Positions 1 to 15,000 of a DNA stretch of 39,595 nt are shown one piece after another (within the stretch, counting starts at the first letter, position 1; every line of letters begins with the position of its first letter). The DNA lies in assembly GCA_044223895.1 (NCBI GenBank), contig JBGALL010000009.1, positions 1 to 39,595 on the forward strand, in the 5' to 3' direction. A program made the position numbers and the translations under genes. This stretch comes from CAKZSU01 sp044223895 (GTDB taxonomy: Bacteria; Patescibacteriota; Microgenomatia; UBA10105; UBA927). The notes below the pieces were generated by a model, which was not told the origin of the DNA, did not search any database, and was given only the letters and a program-made list of their open reading frames with translations.

Positions 1-3000
1 GTTGAGTTTGTTTCAAAAAGAATCTCGATTGTCTAACCAAATCTAAAGGATTTTTGAATCCACCATTCTTGGCAACAAATTCATCGTAGTGAGGGTAGAG
101 CCAATAGGTTAGATTTTGGAACCATTGAGCAGGACCGAAACCATATATTGTTGTGTTTGTGGAGGATTGGGGAGTTATTGATTCCCTTTCTAAGGGAAGA
201 GTTTTTACTTGAGCATTATTTTCTTTTATATAGCTTTCTGGTGGTTGTTCTAAGGCTGAATTGGTAATAGTCACTGGATGATTTACTGGATATTTAGCAG
301 TTACTTCATATTCATATCCATAACCCCGTTTAGCTAATAAAACACCATCATCGTCAGTTATCTGGATTGATGCTTTCTTCAGTTCATCAAACATTGGACT
401 ACTTAGGAGATCATCAACTCCTAACTCTTTGAGCATATCTCCAATATTACCTTCCACATCCATGCCTGTCCCTGCCAGCCAATCATATTGGTCTCGGATG
501 AATAGTGTTGGTTCAGAGACAGTCATTGCTTCTCCTGATTCCACCTTGGTTATTTTCCCTTCCACACCTCCCGTAAATTGGGCTAAACCATATAGTGTAT
601 TAAATGAGGTAAGGTTAGGAATACCGAACAAACGTACAGATTTCCCAGTTAAACTATCGTCTGGAGTTCCTGATACATATAGGAGTTCATCAGGATTATC
701 TGTCACCAGTCGAGCATAGAGACCTGTTGAGGTATTTTCCTCAGAAACGAATACTAAATGTCGTGTCTTAGAAGACAGCGGCTTTTCCTTGAGCATTTGT
801 TCAAATAAAATGGCTACTTTATCCTCGTCACTTGTATCTTTGGTGATTCCTAATGTAGCTAGCTGTTTGTCAGAATACATTTCATCAATGAGTCCTGGAA
901 CTTGTTTTTTGAATAACTCAGTAATATCAAGAGGTTTGCCTTCACCATATAAGAAGTGGAAAGCAGTTGCTCCAGCAATTTCTTTGTTTGATCTGGCTGC
1001 ATAATGAACTGCTCCGTTGAATTTAATCCATGCACCTAATAATTGAAGATTTTCGTCAGAAGGATTAAGTAGATATTCAGAAACAAGTTGACGAAGGATA
1101 ACAGCAAATTGAGCAGCATTTCCTTCTTGAAGTATTCCAATAGATCTCAAAAATTGTTCTACAGGTTGGATATAGGTACGAGTGAAATGACCAACGGTAA
1201 GTTCCTCTGCTGCTAAAATACCGACTGTCCCAGCGCGTTTTAAGAACTGACGACGACTCATAGTTGCAGGTTGTGACTTTTTCACAACAATGGGTAGTGG
1301 TTTATTCAGTTCGGATTGGGTAGGAGCAATAGGGGATTTTTTCGTATCTCGAGCAAAGAAGTTTCTGATAAATTGGGTGATAGAAAATCCGCTTGGTGTT
1401 TGAGCTACTGGTGACGTTTCCGTATTAGTTTCAGGTTGAGATTCTGTTGTCTGTGGTTCACTCTCTTGGGGTTGTTGTTGTAATCCTTTGGTAGGTTCTG
1501 GTTCTTGAGTATTGGCTTGCTCGGTTTTTAGATTAAAATCGCGTCCCATCATTGCGAAGAATCTGAAGAGATTCGGAAATTTAGTTTTATTTTCTTTGTC
1601 GTACTCAACTATTCTGGCGATTCGTTGTAAACCTTCAATCTGACCAACCCATTGGACATCATCAGTAATATTCATAAGTAGCACCTGATCTTTGGGTGTA
1701 TTTGCATCAAAAAATTGTTGCACTAATGCAGTTTCTTCTGGGTTTAAGGGAAGGGCGAGTAATTGATCGAGAAAGATTGAGGGCAGGGAGCTCGTATTAA
1801 AATCCCAAGATTCTAATTTAGGGAAGTCTTGTTTCATTTGGTCAGAAAGTAGGGAAAGGGTATCTTCGTGATCAAGATAATATGTCTGGGTGTTTCGATA
1901 ATCTCCTGACGCATTTAACCCACCAGGCGTTCCACTATCAATGCGATCTTTAACCGTAGAAATTGATGTCGGAATATATTGGAAAGGCACGTTTGCTTTT
2001 CGGAAACTATCCATCAAGGCTGCATCTTCGCCGGTTTGCAAAATCCAACCTGGAGTTTGTTCATAGGCTGACACGTTAAACTGATAACTTCCAGCCCAAG
2101 GAACCTGGAGAACTGGTTGATATGACCTATTATCCTTTGCTAATTTTTGCTGCTCAAATATTCCTTTGGTAGCACCAATAAAATCTACAAAGCTTGCACT
2201 TGCCTGGGCATACCAGCGAGCATTTGTAAATGATTTAGTTTTTGCATCGGTAACAAATCGAGGAATGCTCCGGATAACACTTGGTTGATCTTTGGTTGCA
2301 GATGCAACACTGACAAATAATTGCTTATCAACAGTTTGATCGGCCCCAAAAAGCATGATTTGCTGATTATTTTTACTTAATAAATTATTTGCATTTCGAG
2401 CTTCAGCAAATCGGTTGAGACTGATAGAAGTTAACAGTCTTATAGCAGTAGCTGCATTTGGTCGTTGGATAAGTTTGGTATCAGGATAACTATTGGTATT
2501 GGTGATATATTTTCCGTCGGTGCCATTTATTATCTGTATTTGTAATCCCTCTGCTTGAAGTGCTGCCAGACTACTAATCATTCTACGATAGAAACCTATG
2601 ACAGTAGCAGAATATGTAGATCCATCTGTAGGTATCCAGTCAAACGTGCTGAGCATAGCGTCTATTTCAGCATTGGTGATCCCTTTTTTCTCTTTATATA
2701 TATCTCCTGCGCGTTTGAGACTATTTAAGAAGAGTAGGGAACGCACATTTTGCGGCGTGCCTTGACCATTTGCCTGTCGTTCCACTTCTGCATTATTTAC
2801 ATTCACCAGAATTTCGATTTCATCCGCGGTTACTTTGTTTTGTTTAATTCCTTCTTGAGCTGCACTTGCTAACGACGCTAATAGTTCAGCCAGATTACCT
2901 CGGATAAACTGTGTCTGACGAGGATCTGCCTGAGCTAGAGCAATGTCTGTATCTGAAGGCATTTCATTTCTGGCAGGTATTTGAACAGAATATTTAAGCT

Positions 3001-6000
3001 TTGTAGAAGGAGGATTTACCGGAGATTTTTCGGCTACTAACGCTTTCTCTGACCAGGTAGCTAATTTATTTTGATAGTCAATTTCTTTTTGTTGGATTGC
3101 CTGATTCTCTTTTTCGACTGCGACTTTGGCATTGGTATAGGAAGATATAACTGCGTTAAACCCTAAAGATGAGAGTATTTGTTGAAAGTCTTTATCGCTA
3201 GCAGTAAATGAAAAACCCTTGTTTTGAGTAAGATAATTGTATAGAAGAAAATTATCTAAAACCGTATTGATAGCCCATTGTACATTAAGGTTTTTTAGTT
3301 CATTTGGGATAGCTTCGGTTATCTGTGATGGCTTTTTACGAGCCAGTTTATACCCATACTTTCCCTCCAGAATTGTTATCAATGAACTTTTGTTGGGGAG
3401 CATCGTCAGCAACGTAGATCTCATTGGTTGTGGAAGTTGCTGGATCTGTTCCCAAAGTATCGTGGCTATAGATTCTATGTCGCCATCACGATCATCGTAT
3501 GCGGACGCATAGCCTTCTGCTTCTATTAGTTTGCCAACAATACTTGTTGAAGTATCGATTAATTGAGACTGCTGCTTTGTCAGGCCTGCATCTTCTGGAG
3601 ACACCAGGGAATTATTTTCGTTATATACCAAATATGCTCCATGTTCAGAACGCTGGAAAAATTCTGCGTTTTCCTGAGGATCAAATGGAAGCACTGGTGG
3701 TGTAAACGATACTGGAGTGGAAAATCCATTTTGATCTAACGCCAGGGCGTACATTCTGCGGGCATTGGTGGTAATCATATTCAGAACACTTGTATTAATC
3801 TTTTTGTCCTGTTCTGATTGTTGAGGAATTGCACTGGTTCGTTGGAACAATCGCAGTTTCGTAACGTATTCAATAACGGATGTTGGTTGAGAGGTAGGAT
3901 ACAACCAATCAATAAATCTAGACATGGTTGAAGATTGATTTGCTACCTCTACTGATGTTGCTTGCTGTGGAGCTTCTTGGCCTGGAATTGTGTGCAAAGA
4001 ATAGTAGGTACCATAATCAGACGGAACGCTTTCAACAGTGTGTTGGAATACTTGACTTCCTAAAGAGAACTTTGAAACCACAGTCTTTGTTTTTGAGTTG
4101 TAAATACCTACATGCAGAGGCATTATAGCCTTTTTATTTATTGTTTCAGGATTAATATTCAATTGTTTTGCCATTCCTGGAGAACTCAGAAGTTCATAGG
4201 CATTTCCCCAGTAAATAATAATATAATTTTCATTTGTTAACGCTGATTCAGTATCTACAATTGAATTATCTAGAAATTCTTGATTTGTTAGGACCCCTTG
4301 AGGAACTTGTGGTTGTAGTGCACACGCATAATCTTCACAGTTTCCTACAAAATCAGTATCAATGCGTTTTATTTTTACCGTATCTATATCTTGATCCTCT
4401 AACTTTTCCCAATCGGTGTGATTATTCCTGAACGCATCTTTTTGGATTGTGTCGCGATTTTCAGTTACAGGTAATACATAGTGGAAGTTTGTAGATGGTT
4501 CCACTAAGGGCGATAGAACAGGACTTTCATAATAATCTAACTTTTTATTGGTAGGCCCTGCCTCTCCACTTGGTAATGCCTGAGGAAGTTGTTCTATCCC
4601 CGGAGTAGCTGCTGGTTCCTGGATTTCTTGTTGGACTTGTTTCTCCTCTGGGAGTGGGACTGCATCTTGAGTAACCGTATCTAAATGATAGGTACGGATA
4701 GGGGAGAAAGCTGCTTCGAAATTCAATAACAAATTAAAAATAAATAAACCTTTTTGTTGTTGGAGAACTGTCGACTTTTCTGCACGTCTATTTAAATATT
4801 CAGAAATCATGCTTAGATCAGTCTTATACTTATTTTCAACATCTAGGGTAGTAAGAATAGTGGTTATTTGTTCAATCCGTTGGAGGAGAGGAGCTAGATA
4901 TTCTTGTTGTACGTCTGCCGGAATACCTTTTGAATTAAGATAAGTCTGTACTGATTGAAGAATTTGATCATCAGCTCTATTAGCTAACTTTTCTGAAGCA
5001 TAGATCTTCCAAATGTTTTGCAAGACACTAATATGTTCTGCTGCTGGTAGGTTACGAGCAATTTGGAACCAATAATACTTGAAGAAGGCATAAGGATAAC
5101 CCATGTCTTCTGGAATCTGGGCAACAAATTGTTGGGCTTGGATAACTTCATTCTGATGAAGGAGATCCAAGGTGCTGTAATGATTTTCTGAATCCAACGA
5201 GTTAAAGACATAGGCATCTGGTGGAGGAGCATTATGATCTAGGAAATAGGTATCAACTGGTATGGATTCGATAGATTTTTTGGTATCCACCATCCGATCA
5301 TCTTTCGAGAAGATCATCATCACAAATGGATTGTGAGTCATAATCTTTAGCCATTCTTCTGGGAAGATATGATTGATCTTCATCGCTGATCCTTTGGCTC
5401 CTTTGGCAGCTTCTGAGATATGAACAATAAACTCATTGACGTGGGTAGTAACCAAAGATTCAGGTGCACCAGGGAGGAATATTTGTTTGACCACAAAGGT
5501 AGCAATTTGTCGTTCTAAGAATGGATAGAACGGTATCTTCCCAAAAGCTTGATGGAGATAGACAGCATTGTTGACTAACAGGGCAGCTACCTTACTTAAC
5601 GGTGTAAGGACAATTCGGAATAACGGATTTGGATTATTCGAATATGCACTACGGAAACTTGCCCAAAATTGTGCGGTGTATTCGAAGGCAGGATTGAGAG
5701 CAATGTAGCGGAGTTTGGCATGAATGCTTGGATTATCAGCCAAAGATAAAGATTGGAATAAAGCTTTGGCTCCACCCATTGAATGACCGACTACTAAGCC
5801 AATAACATTTTTGTTAAAGACATCAAAAAACTGTAAGATGATTCGATCAGCTCGTTCATACATCGCTGGAGTTACATAGCGAACATCACTTCGTAAGCGA
5901 CTTTTTCCAAATCCCATGGCATCAGAGTAGATGAATACTGAATTTACTCTTTCGTCTTCACTCAAGCCTCTCTGAGATGAAAAATATAATCCGGCTGCAT

Positions 6001-9000
6001 CGACATTTCTTGTTAGGGATTCTTCATCAGGAATAAATTGAGATATACCGGGAATATAGCGGGCTATTCTTGCAATAAAGGGAAGGGTTGATTCCTGAAT
6101 AGTCTGAATATAATTGGACACAAATCCTCCACCTGTCCAACCATGATTAAATACCCCAATATTTTTTGCGTTAGCCCATCTATTTTGAAGATTCGCCCAG
6201 AATTCTGGAGATTCGGTAAGTTGTTCAGACAAGCGATCGAGCAATTGATCATCAACATCCTGCAGATCTTGACCAGATAGGAGAAAATCTTGGATAGAGT
6301 AAGGGATGGTACTTTTTAGAGCAAGCTGGATATATTGATTACCTTTGATTGATGATACGCGTGGATTAAGTTTTATATAATTCTTGATAAAAGAAATAGT
6401 CTGGAATGGTTTTTGGTTGAGGAACACCTGTTGTAAGGCTATTTCCTCAGGTTTTAGAACCAGATTATTATCTTCGTCATTGAGAATTGCTGTTAAGAGA
6501 TTTTGTTCATCGATAGTTAATGCTTCTTCAGTTTGACTTTTTTCTTTCTGAATAGCGGTGTTTACCTGATCAATAACCCCATTACTCATATAAAAGGAGA
6601 GCTGAATAGCAGTGTTTTCTAGTCCTGTTAATTGTGCCAAGCGATCAAGAGCATCGAGTCTCCGATTTGAATCTTTTATTCCTGCAATAATAAGTTGTCT
6701 GAGGGTTACTTCTACGGTGACGCTAGAAGATGCATTGGGAATAATTGTCCCATTCTTTGTTTTTACCGCTTTTTGTTTCTTAGATATGATCGCTTTCAAA
6801 CCTGGAATAGTTTTGTTAGATAAAAAGCTACCTGTTCTCATCATCTCGGCAATCGACTGTTGGTCTTCAAGAATCAGATTCATTTGTTCGAGAAGAGAAC
6901 CTATCGATGCATTAGATGTATCAAACGGAGCTAACTCACCCTGAACTTTGCCTTGTGGTTTCGCCATATAATCTTCATCAAGAGGTTTGAGAGCTCTGTC
7001 TGGTGAGAGAAGTCCGACGGCAACTAATGATTGTTGTATCAGGGCATCTTCATTGATCAGTTGTCGGGCAATCATTTCTGGTGCCTGAGGACCGGATAAT
7101 ACAAGTGCTCGATCCCAGGCACTTGTCCAACCAGGAATTAACTTAAAGATCTTGATAAGCAATGGATCGGTAGAGGTTCCGCGACTAAAAGTAATAGTCG
7201 CTGATTTGGCAATTTCATCTTTGACCACCCCAGCGATAACTGCCCAGCCTGGTTTGTAGTCATCTGCATGAGCTGTAGAGAAAGCAGTTTTTACCCCGCG
7301 GGTAGAATTTATCAGAACCGAAATGACAAATCGTGGATACATGAAAGATCGTTCGATAGGGGTAGCCACGATGGTTAATCGTTGAATTAATCCACGGAGA
7401 GAACTTTGGGTAGCTGCTTGAACTCTGGTAAAGAAATTATCTCCCTTATAGACTTCTGCTCGATCTAAGGCGCTTTCCCACAACGCATCAAGTACCTTGG
7501 GACCTGGTTTGGTCGTTCCTAAGATCATGGTTGATAAGGTAAGGTTTTCACTATTTCCAAAAATAGCTTCTAAGAAACCACCACTTGGTCTTCCTTGTAA
7601 TCGTGTTAAGGCGCGAGATAAGAAGGTCGTATCAGTAAGACGTGAAGAGATAAAGAATACTTCGCGGAGAATTTCTCGTTGAGTAATACCATCAGCAGTA
7701 TTGGCCGGGGACAGTAACGTATTTACGTGTTGTTCTTCTTCTCTGGTTAATTCTTTGGCAGTGAGTAAGGCTTTTCGAAGCACTGCCAAGTCTTCAACAG
7801 TTTCAATTTTATTTAAGACTGCTTGGTTTTTGGGATATTTATTCTTGAGGCCATACAAGATAACTCTGTCGCGAATAATGTTTTTCGTATCGTCTTCTAC
7901 ATATCCAAATACAGTTGGACGATCTGCGGGGAAGGTAACTCCCAACGTTTCCTGAGTAACTTTATCGCCAATTTGTACAGTAAATTCGGTATCACTTGGA
8001 AGCTTATTGTTGTACGGTATATCAGCGTAATTAAGATACAGTTGGGGATTAGTAGATAGGGAATCTACCAATGGATTGTGAATTGCTTGGAGGACTCCAT
8101 TGCCGGATACGTAGGGATGAGCGAAAGCTTCGGCAACTTGGAAACCACTGATCAAGCCATTCTCATCGTAACCATAATTAATTGCTACATTTATCTTGCC
8201 AATCACTCCAAAGGTCGACATCTCGACACTTGGAGCATTGATTGCTTCTTTGGCAGAAAGATTTGGAGTTATGAAAAAGTTTATGGCATTAATTGCTTGT
8301 AATTGTTCGGTAGTGAACATATTTTTTCGAGCTCGACCCAGAAGTCTGTCGATCAATGAAGCAGGAATGTATGAATTGAGATCCTCATTACGTATGGTTT
8401 GACCTGCATGAATCTTGCCACTGTTTCCCAAGGCTTTGAGAATTTCTAATTGTTCTTTGCTAATCGTTGCTTGCACTGTCAAATCCGGTGACTTGAGATC
8501 ATTTGGTTCGGTACTCAGTGCGTTTGATATAGCGTTGAATTGGGCAATTTCATTTTCTAAGCGATCAAATTCAGAATTATATTCAAATATGGTCATCTCT
8601 CCGGTTTGAGGATTAATTATTCCAAAATGTGGTCGTTTGGCTGAAGGAACATGGGGGAGTAAGCTATTACCAGCTTCTTTTTGGATACTTTGGGTCACTG
8701 ATCGGTATATCGCTCGGATCTCTCGTAGGGTCTGGAGATTTCTCCATACGGTAGTGGTATTTCGAATAGGCTTAGCATTTTTGTTTATTGTTGGATCTTG
8801 GAACCGACGTTCTTGCTCAGAAAGTAATTGATCAATCTTTGGATCGATCTGACGAAGAGTTTGGAAGACGGACTGGATTGCAAGACGCTTCTTTTGACTC
8901 GTTTCATCTTGAGCGCTGTTGTTAAGAACTTGCGTTTCTTGATTTTTGGGATTGGTATCATCAGGAAGCTCATCTAACGAAATAGTGGTTACTTGTTTCC

Positions 9001-12000
9001 CAAGATCATCGAGAGCTTCTTCATAGCCAGCAATATTGAAAAATACATTTCGTTGATCACTAGTTTTGAGCAATCGAATAGCTTCAATCATCTTGCCTTC
9101 TTTTTTGAATTCTCGTAAACGATCCATCAGGGTTGCTAATTGAGCAGCTTCTAGAGGAGGGAGGGCATCAAAATAGGAACTAATTCTGAAGGATGATTGG
9201 TCTATTTGCAGGGTATTATTAGCTGGGTAGTGAACTGTTCCTTGTTCTTGGTTATTTAACATAGCTCTTACCACTGGGAGACCGAGTTCATCAGCCCAGG
9301 TCAGGTTGAGAGCAGTATCCCTAAAGCCTAACATTCCTAATTCCGGATTCATTCTCCAAGCATTCAGGCGAGCTGATGAAGCTAGGATCAACGGATTGGT
9401 GGTGCGATTAGCAACTTCAGAAATAACTCGGGTAAATGTGTTGAGGATCGTTCGTGGCAGGGTTGCTCGTTTTCTCCGGGCTTGTTCAATAATTTCTGCA
9501 ATACTAGCCGTTCGTTGGGTAACTTCATCTAGACCTAAGATACCTTTCAAGGTAGCGATAAAGGTTTGGAATCTGTTTTTGGCTGTTGGTACGAGTTCTA
9601 CAGCACCAAGTTTTTTCAGACTATCAGTGGAATCAGTATAGAGTCGGCTTCTGATATCGGTATTTTTGAGAATGTTCTTTTGAACTGATTGACCGTCGAG
9701 AATTCTGTTTCCAGATTCATCGACAAAGACAATACTGTTACCGGCAAAATCAGTTATTAAGACCCGCTCATGAACATAACTGGTTTGTCCTGGTTGTAAT
9801 AACCCAGTAACGAAATTTACCCCAGTACTGTCGAGCACTTTGATAGTATTTTTCTCACCCTGATTGAGGATAGAACCTGGGGACAGGTTAGTAATTGCGG
9901 TAACTTGTTGACCATCTGGCAAGATTATCTGACGAACCAAAATTCGCAAGGCATCGTTATTGAGTGAGGTGGTAACATCAGCATCTTTATTACCAATAAT
10001 TACCCCTGGTCCTAATCTAAATTGCTGTACAGTTCGGATAAGTTTGGCGATTGTTTTTTCACCATAAAACGAACGAAGGAGTGTCATACGTTTGGCAAAG
10101 ACAATCGGATCTGGGGTGTCTGGAATAATTCTTACATTTTGAACGAATTGTTTTTGATTCAAGAGGGTTCGTAATAAGAGAGCGAGTTTATCGGCATTGT
10201 TTGGTTCTGGAAGTTGTAATTCCTGAGCATATTTTTCTCCAAGAGCTTGTTCTGCCTTTTCGTATGCTAAGAGAACATCTAATTTATCTTCTTCGGATAG
10301 AACGATCTTACTTTCTGGTCTCAGATTTTCTAATCCTTTCTGAAGGGCTGTATAACTGGTCTTGGCGGTGATTGGTTCGGCGAGTGCCTCTATTGGAGTA
10401 ATCAACGAGATAATGTTGTTGGCATTATCGACACTATTTTTCTTATAAAGAATATCTTCTGGAATTAAGGCAATGGCTTGTTCAACATGGTATACCAAAG
10501 CATTTTCTACCAAGGATCGAACAGCAGCTTGGTCAGCGCCATTTCCAACCAATTGATCGAGTCGAGCAGTATAGTTATCATTTTTGGCTCGTTTGAGTTT
10601 GTACTCTATGAAATCTTGGGCTGGGGTAAAGTTTTCATGTCTATCCATATCAAAGAAGGTTGATAGGGAAGTAATCTTGCGTTCTTTGGCGATAGTTTCA
10701 TAGATTTCTTGAGCTTTTTTCTTTTGTTCTGGGGTACCGCTGACGGCTGTGTCGATAGCTTCGGTTCCTGGAAGATAGACAGCAACTGGGGAGAGGTCAC
10801 CCATGAATCGGTTGTATCTCAGACTAAGGTTTCGTCGAATAACGGTGAGGGAGTTTTTGATTGATTGGAACAGTGATGTCTTGGCTGGGGAAATTTTTGC
10901 AATAGTTTTCGCAGCTGCTACATTGGCTGCTTGTTGAGATTTGAGTTGATTAACGATGGTTGTATTATTTTTCAGCTGTTGTTCAACAATTTTTTCGTTG
11001 ATCTCAGTTTGTACTCTTTGTGTTTTATTTAACGCATCCTGTTTTTCTGCTTCAGTTTGGGATATTCTGGCTCGTTCGGCTTGTACATCGAGATTCATTT
11101 GATCTTGAACCAGAGGATCTTCATAGGTATGAGAATTGACATCGAGCTGGATAGCGTCAATCTTCTGCAGGTCTTGGAATGGAGTAGTCAGACCATTGGT
11201 AACGTCATTCATCTGACGGGTAAATCTGTCAGTAACAACTTTACAGACAGAACAGGTGAGGGGATTATCAAAGGTAATTATGAGATTATTGGATGCAGGT
11301 GGATCAGGATATATTTGCAACCCAATAAAGTACTCTACTAGTTCTTTATAGACAGGTAAATTTTGATCCGCATACAATTGCTCAACGTTAAAACTACCAT
11401 CAGATGACATTCTTAATAGACCTGAAGCAATACTTTTGTTGTTCTCATATGGATGAAGAGCTGGAACCTTTTCATTAGTAATAAATCCTAACAAGCCAAC
11501 TCTCATAACATTGGAACTTTCGGTTACATAGAGTGCTCCATTGTCATCAATGGTGAAGTAGTATTGAGTATTTGGTTGAATCTGGAATCGATAGTTCAAA
11601 AAAGTCCAGTCAATATTTGATTTTACTTGGGTTGGTACGCTAGATGTCCCAAAAGATAAGATGATTCCTAGTGGTGAAAGAGTAGTATAGGCATTCATCA
11701 AATCTTGATTCGTCAAATTAAGATTAAGCGACTCAACAACATTCTCCCTGGTTACTTTCCCGTAAGTAGCATTTCTTGTGCTCAACTGTGTAATAACTTT
11801 TTGTAAATCACTGATTGCTTCATCTACAGTTGGGTATCGAACTCGAGAATCTGGACTGGTGATACGATAAATAAATTTTTTCAATTCATCAGAAACAGAG
11901 AGTGATGAAATGTCGACAGGTATAGATTTTAATCTAATAATTTCGTAAGTGTTCGTAAATGGAATATTTATGTCACTACCCAGTGCTTCGAGGAGAATTT

Positions 12001-15000
12001 TTCCTACTGCGTTGAGATCTGAGGTAACATCTGGATGATATCCGATAACTTGTTCCATGGTTGCATAATTTGTTGTGTATGGTTGGCCTTCATCAACATC
12101 AGGTATTCCAGGAACGTAAATTCCTCCTGCATCGATGAAAATAAAATTCTTACGATCGTTACTAAAGGCGATATTCTCTGGTTTTAAATCACGGAGTAAT
12201 ATTTGAGGAGTATGGTTGTGCATAGCCTGCACCAGTTTAAGAATCTGTTGAACCATCACGGCTGCTGATACTTCTCTTTGGGCCATGTTTGGTTGTGACT
12301 TAATGCCATTAACTAAGGTGGTGAGGCTGTCTCCCGCAAGTGTTTCATCAATAGCAGTGATATAGGCACCCTTATAAATTCCGTTCAACTGCACAAACGC
12401 CGAGGAATCTTTGACTGCATCAAGTTTCTTTGATTCTTCTTCTAAACTGTAGTTACCCTTTCGACTTTTTCCAATCTTGAGAGCTACTGATACGCCATTA
12501 GGATTTTTGGCTTGCCATACAACACCATAACTTCCATTGCCTAATTTCTTTTCTAAGGTATATCCATTGAAGACTTGTTTACCTGGAGTGAGTCCGTTTA
12601 GCCAGCCTTTGATATAGGTGTCAATGTCATAGACTTGCTGTGGTACGAGGAAAAACTCTTCTAATTGTTGGGTGTAATACTGGTAAATAAGTTCAGAGTA
12701 TTCTGATCCAAATTGGGCTGTTAATCGTTCGGTAACTCGTTGATAAGCTTGAAGACGTAATGACTCAAAGAAACTAATTTTTTGATGGAGGTCGTTTTCT
12801 AATTGTTCTGCTGTTAATGGCTTTAGCTCTTCGACCATCGATGTGAAGTCAGTAGAGAACTTTCCACGTTCTCGTTCATATGACTGATAGAGTTCACCGG
12901 TTATATCACCGACAGCCAAGTTAAAGGTATCAAAGATTTGTTCTTGATCCATGTTTTGGAGAGTAATTTTAGAAGCAATACTTTGTTCTATAAGATTTCT
13001 TGCAGGTCGGTAATCCTGTTTGATAGCTTCAGATAAGAATCCCAAGTGATCTCGGTATGCACGGAGTGATTCAAGATCGGGATGATTAACATCTTGTTGT
13101 TTCAGTATTTTGATTTGTCTGATAATTTCTCGTTGTGCTTCAGTAATTGCTGATACGGTATCTAATTTGTCAGCTAATAATTGAGAGTGAATTGCTTGTA
13201 AATGCATCAATTCTGCAGTGGTAGCAGTACGAACTATGTTGTTTTCGAGGTAGTGATTAAATAGTTCTTTAGCCTGTTGTAAATACTCAAGACTTTTATC
13301 GACATCATGAATATTTGCCTTGGCTAAATTCAGCAGATTGGTAAACTTTTGGACTAAGACACTACAATCGGAACAGCCATTAGGATTATATTTAGTAGGA
13401 ATTGCTGGCTTGGCTTCTGGTTGGAATCTAGGTTGACTATTTAATACCCAGAGACGATTTACTCCCTCAACAGTTTCTTGTTGAGCGAGTAATGAAAATC
13501 CTTCGTCGGTCATCCCTTTGGTAGATAAAACATTTTCTTCCTGACTTAATTCAACTACTGTTCCTTCTTGGGCAACGATATGGGTGAGGGTTACCGGATT
13601 TTCCTGCTGGGCTGGGTGATCAAGAACGATTAAACCAACTCGTTGTGGTATGGTCCTGGCAAGTTCTTCTAAGGTTGATTCACTGGTGATTGTGGCATTG
13701 GGTGCAACCTCTCTGACTGCTCGATCGGTTGTTTGTGAATTTGTAGAAACAGTTACCGCTGAGGTTACCTTATTGAGATCGATTGTTCCCTGAGTATCGG
13801 CAACTAATGATGTGATGGCATCTGCAGTTTGCTGCACTGCTTGTTGTTGAAGAGTTAATTGATCTCCTTGTCTAAATGGTTGGAAATTTTGAACGGGAAT
13901 CATGGCTTTCAAACCTGCTGAAAGTTTTTGGGTTACTGTTCCTGAGGTTTTGTTCCAAGCAATAATTGCTCGAGGGAGAGAATACGGATTGAGATCCGAT
14001 GTAGCTTGAACCAATCGAGCAGTAAAGTTGGTGTTAACTACTGCATCAAGACCGCGAATACTTGCTTCTACTATGTTTATAGCTGCAAGATATGGCATGG
14101 CTAATGGAAATGCGGTAGCTCCAGATTGAAGAGAAAGAGTTAATCCTGGGACAGCAATTTTTGAAGTGGAGGCAAATGCATTATTAACTGGCAAACTTCT
14201 TTCAAAATATTTGTATACGTTCTTCTGAGAATTCAGTAAATATCGGGTAGTGAATCCATCCTCTGAAGAATCAGCTGTATGAAGAGTTGCTTGAACTGCT
14301 TTATCTTGGCTGTAGACATTGTTAATAATAGTAAACGTTACTGGCTCAGAAAGATCGAGAAGAGCAGTCCCTAAGCCATTTCCTCGGAAGTTAATCCCAT
14401 TGTAGTTATTATGTGTTTCGACATAATTGGATGCGAAATTACTACCTGGCAAATATTCAATACGTACAAAAGCAATTCTGTTAGTTGTATAGATATTTGA
14501 GTTCGGTGAAGAAGCTAGTACGCCACTATCTTGAGTACCTAAAACACTTACCCACACCTGTGTATAATCATCTTCACTTACATAATTCACAATCAAAGTT
14601 CCTCTCAAGGTACCCGTATCAGTTGTAAGTTGAATTGGTTGTTGGGCTAATACATGATATTGACTGTCATTAATGAACGCATTTGTAGGTAATCGTTGAA
14701 TTTCATGCCATATTGATTGGATAGCAATTTGTATTGTATTTTGATTTTCTCTTTGAGCAAATTGGGATAGGGAAGTGCCAATGGTAAGACCTATGTTTCC
14801 ACCACCAGTAGACGTGCCATAATTTTGAGTTGGTATTACTAAATTATTTTGTTTGAGAATATCGAGAACGATGCTTTTAACATTTTCTAAATTGTCGTTT
14901 CTAAATACATCTTTTTGATCTAATTCGGTAACGATGTTGTTAAATTCTTCAACAGTAACTTTTTGATCACCTTTGGCACGATCAATAATTGCATTGTTTT

